Origin: Liolophura sinensis
Taxonomy: Eukaryota > Mollusca > Polyplacophora > Chitonida > Chitonidae
Direction: 5' to 3'
DNA: 64,000 nucleotides
Assembly: GCF_032854445.1 (NCBI RefSeq)
Contig: NC_088295.1
Location: forward strand, 39,481,385 to 39,545,384
The position numbers and the translations under genes were made by a program. How positions within the stretch are numbered: position 1 is the first letter of the stretch; every line of letters begins with the position of its first letter. A model generated the notes under the pieces. The model made no database searches. It was not told where the DNA came from and saw only the letters and a program-made list of their open reading frames with translations. Of this stretch, positions 55,501 to 64,000 are shown one piece after another.

Positions 55501-55976
55501 CAAGTTATCTTAAGATACCTGAACACGGTAGAATCCGACAAAACTTCTGTGCACCAAGATCAAAGTTTTGGAAATTTTGTACATGGTACAGTTTTTTCCG
55601 TAACATAATACCTTTATTTTCGAATTATTCATGCCATTGCAATGTAAATGTGAGCAATGTCTGTGTGACTTTCTGAGATTATTGTCCATCTCTTGTCGGG
55701 CAAATGCTACTAACACTACCCACTGTAAGTTGAAGAATAGCTTAATTGAGTATAACTGTCGCAATTTTCAACTGGATTCTTTCAATTCTTTGCGTAATTG
55801 TTGAAGTTTCAATGTTAAAACAGTACGGTAATACAAATTTTGTATCTTAATTATTACTTACCTTTGCATGCACTGATGAGGAAATACCCATATGGAGTAA
55901 TTTCACTAAAAGACAAGCTGACAACCGGTCTTGTGTGACCAGAACAAGTCAGTGGAGTTTGCCTCATCCCCGACAT
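52549..55976 (-). CDS. STRAP: Serine-threonine kinase receptor-associated protein (WD40)
   Basis: STRAP/UNRIP is a seven-blade WD40 protein that acts with the SMN/Gemin complex in snRNP assembly and dampens TGF-beta signalling. Exons, high to low: 55862-55976 (ATG at 55976), 55234-55369, 54616-54770, 54242-54341, 53561-53698, 53071-53207, 52549-52754; all phases close, giving 328 residues (human 350). Matches: [20 protein letters not shown] and [20 protein letters not shown] at the start; [64 protein letters not shown]; and [21 protein letters not shown] near the end. The acidic C-terminal tail of the human protein is shortened here. Identification is firm. Confidence 0.97.
54945..55065 (+). 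repeat. SINE family A, decayed 3' part
   Basis: TCCGGGCTCTGTCCAGTTTC, CTGCCATACAAATGAAATATTCTTGAGA and GCAAATCAATGAA, in a STRAP intron. Confidence 0.6.
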
Positions 55977-58195
55977 CTTGCGAGTGATGAAAACGTTTGC
56001 GTTCCCGGAAGAAAAGAAGCACCCTCCATGCGATAGTTAACTCCCTTGAAAAACTTAAAGCATCCCATAAACTCTGCATTAACTGCACGTGTAAAATGCG
56101 ATGATGTTTCATCTTTATTGCATGTACAAGAAACTTATTAAAACATAGGGTATTATTTTTTAATGTTTTGACAAGATTAGCCGAAAATAAGAATTAACTT
56201 GGGTATATCTTTCCTTAATAGTGACAGAGGATTATCTAAAAGTAAGTGTTAAATGATATCAAGGGAGTTAACTTATAATGTGATTGTGAAAGTGCCATTG
56301 AAACGGCGGCAAAGCTTAAAAGAAATGGTAATGCATTATTTTTCTGGTTATACTGTCATATCGGGGAGATGTCACTTGTTCTAATGCTAGAAAAACTTCT
56401 ACGTTAAATGGCTCTAATGCCGTGTTTCAAGTTTGGCATTATGTTTGATAATGGTTGTTTATTTACGACATTTTATTCATGCGTTGAAACAACAACGACA
56501 CTGTTCGAACTCATTATGTTTTCTAGCGTCTTTAGTAAAAATATCCGAAAATGCTGCGGAAATGTTGCCTTCTGAATACAGTGAATTATTTCACTGACAT
56601 ATCCATATTGAGATTTATATGCAGATGAATTGACTATACATTAATTTTGCTGCGGTGGTAAACGAGGTCGAATTAAAATTTTCAAAGCGACGATTGTGTT
56701 GCATTGCCTGGCTCAACAAGTCAAACGACCTTCTGCTATTTATCGGCCATAGGCCGGCAGTAGGCACCTTCGGCCCGATATGATTTTGAAGTCACTACAG
56801 TTCAGTCATGCGTCCTTATATTTACTTTTCTTGGAGTAGTGCTAGAGTTCTGCCACCCTGCACCTCAGCTCAGGCACTTACAGTGTGTCTATTGTGAAGT
56901 GCAGACCTCCACAATGATCCTCGAGGCCTCGAAGATCAGTGCCCCATGCCAATCTGGACTATGTATTGGCCAAATCTAGCTGTGACACCATTAACGTAGT
57001 GCCTATCTTCAGTGTAACCTACCTCCAGTTGGACAGTTTCACTGAAAATAACAGTTCGTTTTTGGCATGCACCTAATCCCTAAGTCATCCAAGGTGTAAA
57101 TTGACCAAAGCCTGCATCAGTAAGCCATCTTTTAATAGTAATCAAGCACTTTAGAATCGAACAAATCAAACCAACATCTGCCAGGTTTTGAATTCAAACT
57201 TACTCCAAGTCCCGGCAAGGTACATGCTACTGTTTGAAAGAAATCCAGTGTATATAGTACCCTTATTTTTGAAGGTAAAAAGTGTTGTTGGTGCTGGTAC
57301 TTGATGGAAGGTTGAATTTAGAACATTGCAGACTTTGGATTCAAACTTTATAAAGCTTGATTGGTAGTAAAATATGGTTCACTGATGTCAGCTTTGACAT
57401 ATCTACGCTTTGAATACTTTAGGTATGGATGGGAGGAAATGGTTGGAGCTGCCTTATAATTTGATCACCTTCTTGAGACACATAATTTGGGCTAAAATTG
57501 AGAAATTGTGGAGCTATATGTATTGTTAGGCTAGAATTGCAACTTTATAACAAGAATATTGATTGAGTATGACATACACTGTAATATATAATCAGAATAA
57601 ACATACATGCATATCTAAAATTACTGACTCTTTTTAATTTGATCAGATGTTACGAAACCTCATACGTGAATTCACTGGTGGGTACCTCCATACCTGATGC
57701 CCTTGTTGTCATTGTAAATGACCTTTTTTCTTTGGCAATAAAAAAGTTGGTTCTTCAGTTTTTTGAACACAATGTCTCCAGAACTGCACTAATATATCTA
57801 GGTAGACACCCTGCATGTATTTACAGCTCATTTTCCTTCCACCGTATTCCTGGATGCTGTTGTATAAGTGAAATATTCTTGAGTGTGGCATGAAACACCA
57901 AACAAATAAATTGATGAATTAGTACATACATGCATGTATTAACGAGTATTTACTTGTGTTGATAAGCTGCAGAGCTGTTTCAGTTAGTGCAGCTTCATAT
58001 TATACATGTATTTTATATGCTGCTGTGCTTTAAGATATACATGTACTTACAACTAAGAGGTACATGATGTAGATCATTGGCAAAAGTATTACATGTAAGT
58101 TACCATGTAAACATTGCGTTATAGTTACATGTAGCCTTAGGGGAAATAATGGGCTTATCTGGTACTAAACCGTTGTGTTGTATTTACTGTTACAG
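55977..58195. promoter_or_regulatory. Head-to-head intergenic region, STRAP and CASP8AP2
   Basis: About 2.2 kb between the two ATGs, holding a SINE A fragment (57825-57920). CASP8AP2 coding begins in an exon with an acceptor at 58195, so a non-coding first exon should lie upstream. A GC-richer stretch with ACGGCGGCAAAGC near 56303 is a candidate. No open frame here looks like a gene. Confidence 0.4.
57825..57920 (+). repeat. SINE family A, 3' fragment
   Basis: TTCCTTCCACCGTATTCCTG, GTTGTATAAGTGAAATATTC, TTGAGTGTGGCATGAAACAC and a CAAATAAATTGATG tail. Confidence 0.75.
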
Positions 58196-58217
58196 TAGAG
58201 GATAAAGCTGGAGGACA

Positions 58218-61200
58218 ATGGCCGTGGATGAGACCTCAAACATATGTTCTTTTGACCTTTATTCTGATATTATCGAAGACAATTTTCAAGAGAGAGAATC
58301 TTCCTACACAGAGGTAAGTATGGTGTTTGTCTTACACTATAGCAAATGTATTCTGTACAGGAAAAAAAGGAACATGGGTTCTCTTTTTATCCTGACCCAT
58401 GAAAAAGATGAGGATTGTAAAGAAATAACATTGAGAGGGAGAATGAAAAACAATCTCAATAAACAGTTTAGAGTAAGACTCTTTAATTGAGGATCTGATG
58501 GATTGTATCCTGCAAACATTTTTAATGATTAACGTATGAGATTTTATCGTCCTCTGTTTGAACTTGAACGTAAACCTATATGTATGTTATTCATGTACAT
58601 GTTTTGCTTTTTTGACTTAACAGACATTTGCATGATGTAAAACATAAAAACTAACTTTCTCTGAATATGAATGTTCACAAGTCAGGAATGTTGTTGCCTG
58701 CAAACAGTTACCCTTTAAAGGGTTCTTTTCCCCACCACCATGTTCTGGTGACAATTCATGTATAAGTGAAATGACATTTTGCAAGAGATGATTGATATAA
58801 ATTCAGATTTGGTATGTTATCTGGCTAATTGGGTACCTGCACAAATGGCAATTAATGTAATCATCATTGTGTAAGTGTATTATTTGTAGGTGCAGTGTAA
58901 AGTGTCACTTACATAAATAATTACTGTACTGATTATATTAGATATCTTAGTTTCATTTGGAGTGCTGATAATATGTCTCTTCTAACATTAATCACTCATA
59001 TCTTTTTCAGCTTGAAGAAAAATTCAAGGGAATCCAGGAAGAAGTTTGTGTCCTAAGACAGCAGCTTGAAGAAGCAACAAGAAAAGTTAACTTATTCCAA
59101 GAAGAAAACATTATATTGAAGAAAAACATATCATCTCTTCTGAAGACAGCTAAATGTGAAATCCAACGCAAGAGTGGCGAGATCAAACGACTGCGATCCT
59201 GGTAAGCAAAGTTTCCAACATTTCAGTATGATGATTTAGTTGTCACACCTCACAATACTTTTGGCATTTAAATTGAATAGTGCAGCACTATAATGTCAGT
59301 GTCTTCGCAATATATGATGAGAGCTTAACTAGAATTACCTAAGGGGCCTCTGTGGCTGAGTGACAAGTGTGCTAGTGCAGCACACTGACCAAGGAACCTC
59401 TCACCAATGCGATTGCTGTGAGTTCAAGTTCATCTCATGCTCGCTTTCGCTCTGGTTGTGCAAAGGTGTGTTGGCTACCTGAGGATTTTTGTTTCCTCCG
59501 GGATCTACCCCGTTTTCTTTTACCGTAGTGCAGGCTGTCATCGTATACGTGAAATATTCTCGAGTACAGCATAAAGCACCAATCAGATAAATAAATAAAT
59601 AGAACTTGCACAATGGTTTAATTAACAGTTGGAGTGGAAGGTGTTGGTTTTAGCAAGTATAATGCAATCTTCAGTAAATATGGCGGGTAAGACTGTATAA
59701 TTCAGTTTGGCATTCTGCATAAAATATTTGTACTAATTTCAGCAGAGTTATTTCAAACAGGGGGGGCCTCTTTGGCTAAGGTGGTAAGCAGGCCAGCACG
59801 GGTCGGCACAATAACCCAGGAGCCTCTCATCAATGCGGTTGCTGTGAGTTCAACTCAAGCTCACGCTGGCTTCCTCTCAGGCCGTATGTTGGAAGACCTG
59901 CCACTTTTCCTCCCACCATAATTTTGGTGATTTGCCACCGGTTTCCTCCCACCAGAATGCCAGCTGCCGTAACATAAGTGAAATTTTCTTGAGTAGAGCG
60001 TAAAACACTGATCAAATAAATAAAGAAATCAAACATTTTAGACTTTTCATGTAGGTATAAACCATTGTAGTTGTACATATCCTTAAAGACCTGCTGGTCA
60101 TTTACTTAGATAATCAGCATCCATTTGAACCATTCTGTACCAGATATATTTTACTATTATTTCTTACTAACTTAATGAATTATGATTATTTCTTCTGTAC
60201 GATTTCTTCTCGTACATAGTTTTGTACCTGAATATGCCAATGTCATTTGAGTGCCGATCTGCACAGAGTATTTTATAGAAGGGAGTCTTTCCTCACTGTT
60301 TTTTTCCTTTTTTCTCAGCGTTGAGAACAGATGGCGGCGTGAGCAACGTAATTATCTTCACCGGAGAAGCTATCATGATCTCTCAAACTCACTAAATGAA
60401 GATGCATGTGACAGTGTCACAGACGGAGTACCAAGCTCTGAGAATATTGGCTTTTCAAAATACAGCTATGGGAAGAAAAGCTCTGATCACTTAAATTCAA
60501 CCAATCATAAAACAACTGTTGAGCATAGAGAAAGTCCAAAGAAAGGTTTCAGCACTACAGGAAGAGGTGACAAAAGTGAAAGGAATCCAGATCAACAGAA
60601 ATCTATATGTCCACCCAAAGGTGGGAAAAACATGGTAATTCAGAAAAAGACATATAACAAGTCTGATCAGAGGAACTTTGAAATTGACAGCAAACGTAAG
60701 TCTGTAGAGAAAAATCATTCAGGGTGTAAACATCGACGCAGTGACAGATCAATTGATGTAAGTGGAGGTAGGCTTGACGGAAGGCGAGTGAAAAACCGAA
60801 TGAGGAGTTCTGAAAATAAGGACAAATCCGACAGAAAAAGAGAATCTTCTAAGGGTAGAATTCCAGACAAGGAAAATGTTTCTTCTCAGGCAAGCTCACA
60901 TAATTCAGGCTCAAGGAAAAGGCGACATCAGTCAGATTCTTCTTCATCTTCTAAGAGGACAAAAACTATAAAATCCCCCCAGAGACCACCCGAAGGTAAA
61001 ACTTCTTCTGTGAGGAAGTATTTACAGGCGTCTCCTGTTTTACCTACAGCATCAGAGCCATCTGTTGATGTATGTAGACAAAAGACAGCATCAGCAATAG
61101 AGGCAGAGGACACAAAAACCAACGGTAAAGATTCTAGGACTGTCACAGAGGTTGAGGGGAAAAACAATGACCGAACGAGGCCTGGTTCATTGGAGTTCAT

Positions 61201-64000
61201 TATCACAAATGCAGATTCAAAAACAGCTGACAAAGTTGAACTAGCTAAAAAGGTTCTGCCAGAATCCACAGTTTCTGTAAATGCATCAGTTGTGACCGTA
61301 TACACAAACAATGAGGTAACACAGAGAGATGATAGAACCTTGATAGGTAAGAATAGTAGAAACCATGACACATACAAATCTAAAGCTTCTGTTAGTGACC
61401 ATTATCCGGGAGACAAACTTGAAACAGCAGCTTCTGGTAGCTTAACTGATAAGACGTGTGAGTTTCAAGAGTTTGGTACTCCAAGAGTCATAGGTGACAA
61501 AGAAATTGAATGTCAACCATTTGTGAGTTGTTTGGGGGATAAAGTGGAAACCAGTAATCCGTTTCATATTAACTCGGATTTAAAAACCCATATTGAAGCT
61601 AGTGTTTTGGAAAGTAACAAGTCCCCTTTGAAGGCAGATTCTGCCACTGCCACAAAAGCTGAAGCGAAAAGCAGTTTGAAGATAAGCCTTTCATCTGGCA
61701 GCAATGCCTCTGTTTCATCCAGTTTATGTGGAGGAGATACTCTCAGGACACTTACCAATCAAACTGCTAGCAACTGCTCAGTTTTGTCTGCTAATGCTAC
61801 AAGCTGCTCATCGTCAGAGGTTTCGCTTGAAAGCTGTCAAAGAACAACGGCCAGACGAGATTCTGTTTGCACGGTGACGTCCACAACACTGTGGGAGAGT
61901 AATAATGGTGTTACAACCTGGGTCCAAGGTGTTGAGTATGTTAATGGTGTGAAGAAGTATCGCCTAAGAATTTTAAAGCCTGGTGAAACGTTTGTTTCCT
62001 CCAGTGCTGAAAGCCTGCAATCCTCCGACACTACCTCTCCCAGTAAAGGATGTGCAAGCGAACTTACTAAGGACGACTTCAAGTCTGCGATTTTGTCAGG
62101 AAGTAATGAGCTTATGGATGAAGGATCTTTGACGGAAATTCGCCAATGCTCAGCATTAAAGGAACAGATTGACGATTGTCCTGCAGCAATTTCACCCTTT
62201 AGAACTCCTGCTGATACACCATCACTTGACAAACTTCCAAACGCTGATCAGGTTCCCTCAACTGATTCCTCTCCTGTTGGTAAATCTGTTGGATCCCCAA
62301 AAGAATCGAGTCTTTCTGTGAAGATCTCATGTATGACAATGTCACAGTGTGCTGTTGATAGTGAATGCACTGTTATCAAGAGTAAACATGATGAAAGTAG
62401 CCCAAAGTCTCCATGTTTCATCAACACATCAAAAACAGTTGGCGAGGAACAAAAAAACGAGGCAGGATCTGCGAGGCGTTCTTCTACGGTCGGAAGGGAT
62501 TCAAAGAAACCTGACTGCCATCAGTCACCGCCATCCAGTCCTAAGAAACAAAAGTTGACTAACTCTAAAAGGTTAAGTTCACAAGGTCGAGGGGATAGGA
62601 AGATCAGGTCAAGACAAAGCTCCACCGTTGAGAACACATCATCAGAGAGAAAGGACTGTCGTGTGGCGGACCAACCACACATGGGGCTGAACGAGACGAG
62701 CGAAAGTCTCATGAGTATACCAGAGGACGTATATGTGTTCATAGGCGAGGAAAATGACTCTCTTGAAACAAATGGTTCACCAGGAAAAAGTGAATGCATC
62801 AGCGATGGACGAGCTGATATGTGCGGAAAGAGAGAGGCTGGCAAGGTGTCGACATCAATACCTTTGGCAGGCACTGAAGAGGGAGGCGAATCCCTGTCAG
62901 ACAAAGAACAAAGATTTTCCTCTACCAGCTTTTCACATACTGTGGAGAAAATAGAATCACTAAATGGCTCTGTGGTAGGAAATGCTAAATGTTCACCATT
63001 TCTTTCAAAGAACGATGTTGGACATTCAGATCTAGGTGATTTAAAGGGCAACGAAGATTATTTGAGTGAAGAATCAGAAATTGAGGACGGTGAGCTCACG
63101 AGTGATTCAGATTACCTCATTCAACAATCTCCTCAGATAGCAGCACAGAAGTCACCAACTTTGCGTTCATCAAGTGACCAACCTATTGTTGATCTCCGAC
63201 AAAAGCTTCTTGCGGGAAAAAGAGTAGATGCGAAGCCTTCTCGCGAGAGTTCTTGTCGTGTTTCTTCTGTTGGTCACTTCCAATCAGTACGTGAAAGACA
63301 ACGGTCGTCTGAATGTCGCCATGAGCGGAGCAAGAGTCCCTCAATACACCGGATCAAATGTCAGTCTGCTAAACAACCACCAAGGCACGGCCACCAAGAT
63401 CTTCATAATCAATCATCATCAAACCGTCACCGCGACTGGGAAGAGCACGTGACGTCACCAGATGGCAACAGACACCGTGGGAGAATCAGAAATGGCCCCG
63501 CTCGACTCAGTTTTACTGAAAGTCGTCATCGTTCAAGTTCACCAAAACCAAGCTCAGTTAAGGATCGTGATTACCAATCAGGCTGCAGTTCAAATCGGTC
63601 CTCACGTAGGGTCAGCGAGGACAGGGATAGGTCTTGTTGCCAGACAAGAAGCAGAAGTAATTCATCCAGTCGTTCAACTCAAAGCCATCGCAGCGACTTG
63701 TCTGCAACCGAAACTTGCCACTGTTGCACAAGGCACCAAGAAAGGACTAGAAGTCCCCAGCATTGCGAAAGAAGATGTACACGTCACGGTGGGGAGAGGT
63801 ATGTAAGCAGAAGCCCATCTCCCAGACGAACCCATCGCTATCGCAAAGATGACATGGGACATCGCCTCTCACCTCACAGACGCTATTCTTCACGGCCTCG
63901 CCACGATCATATGGACAATCCCACACATAGATCTTCAGCACGAAGACCAACCAGTCCACCTCATACTGTTCATTCTTCGGGACGGTCAAAGGTATCGCCT
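58218..64000 (+). CDS. CASP8AP2: CASP8AP2/FLASH, N-terminal and central part (runs off right edge)
   Basis: FLASH is a nuclear protein of the histone locus body. With LSM11 of the U7 snRNP it recruits the cleavage complex for histone pre-mRNA 3' ends. Exons 58218-58313, 59011-59201 and 60319 to beyond 64000; the last is open for more than 1200 codons to the window edge. The acceptor at 58195 precedes the ATG in the same exon. Signature: SFDLYSDII near residue 12, like the LDLY motif needed for cleavage-complex binding, then a coiled coil with EENIILKKNISSLLKTAKCE and IQRKSGEIKRL, almost the vertebrate FLASH block. The large exon is low-complexity, Ser/Lys-rich, with ESEIEDGELTSDSD resembling the vertebrate ELEEGEIRSDSE motif, and turns Arg/Ser/His-rich from about 63240. 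The C-terminal Myb/SANT-like NPAT-binding domain would lie outside the window. Other coiled-coil SR proteins are the main alternative. Confidence 0.88.
59343..59605 (+). repeat. SINE family A, full length
   Basis: GGGGCCTCTGTGGCTGAGTG head (box A), CTGTGAGTTCAAGTTC (box B), GGCTACCTGAGGATTTTTGT body, TATACGTGAAATATTCTCGA and ACCAATCAGATAAATAAATAAAT tail. In the second intron of CASP8AP2. Confidence 0.92.
59762..60035 (+). repeat. SINE family A, full length
   Basis: GGGGCCTCTTTGGCTAAGG head, GTTGCTGTGAGTTCAACTC (box B), a body with TTTCCTCCCACCA twice, AACATAAGTGAAATTTTCTTG and ACTGATCAAATAAATAAAG tail. Same orientation as the copy 160 bases upstream. The central CCTCCCACCA block is partly duplicated. 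Confidence 0.9.

Noticed and set aside
60928-63051. Several 130-176 codon minus-strand frames
   Set aside because: They are antisense to the continuous FLASH coding exon. Ser/Lys-rich coding leaves the other strand open.
62349-63806. Plus-strand frames of 66-114 codons inside the FLASH exon
   Set aside because: Out of frame with the exon, whose own frame is open throughout and carries the family motifs.

Overview
This is eukaryotic nuclear DNA from an animal: AT-rich, with GT-AG introns and eight recognisable animal genes. A bivalve-like mollusc is the best guess. The reasons are tRNA-headed short repeats with an AAATAAATAAAT-type tail, a second short repeat ending in a GACGTTAAACCCC block, and many ACATGTACATGT-like stretches. 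The species cannot be named from this window. Exons were built by hand from splice sites, reading phase and protein similarity recalled for each family. No database search was run.

Layout. 1-12005, minus strand: 5' part of a SYCP1 (synaptonemal complex) gene that runs off the left edge. A nearly intact hAT transposon (612-3331, perfect 8-bp target duplication) sits in one intron. 13650-19501, minus: MRPS31 (mitochondrial ribosome). 20603-24190, plus: OSTM1 (lysosomal chloride transporter subunit), with a MiT/TFE-type E-box upstream. About 25700-35161, minus: MEAF6 (subunit of NuA4 and MOZ/MORF acetyltransferase complexes); its last exon was not found. 36203-39760, plus: CLYBL (mitochondrial citramalyl-CoA lyase). 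41462-48792, plus: NDUFB8 (complex I). 52549-55976, minus: STRAP (WD40 protein). 58218 to the right edge, plus: N-terminal part of CASP8AP2/FLASH (histone pre-mRNA processing).

Three gene pairs are head to head with short spacers (MRPS31/OSTM1, MEAF6/CLYBL, STRAP/CASP8AP2), so each may share a promoter. NDUFB8 and STRAP are convergent. There is no operon logic. Three products are mitochondrial (MRPS31, CLYBL, NDUFB8); the others act in meiosis, lysosomes, chromatin and RNA processing.

Accessory DNA is mostly repeats: at least four tRNA-headed SINE-like families; a roughly 1-kb unidentified dispersed repeat with three copies, two forming a large inverted pair inside MEAF6 intron 1; a decayed tandem array at 5.8-6.5 kb; an (AT)n tract after CLYBL; and a 130-bp direct duplication near STRAP. 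I found no clear undescribed gene system. The best leads are the inverted 1-kb repeat family, the recently inserted hAT element, the SYCP1 5' end, and the E-box upstream of OSTM1.
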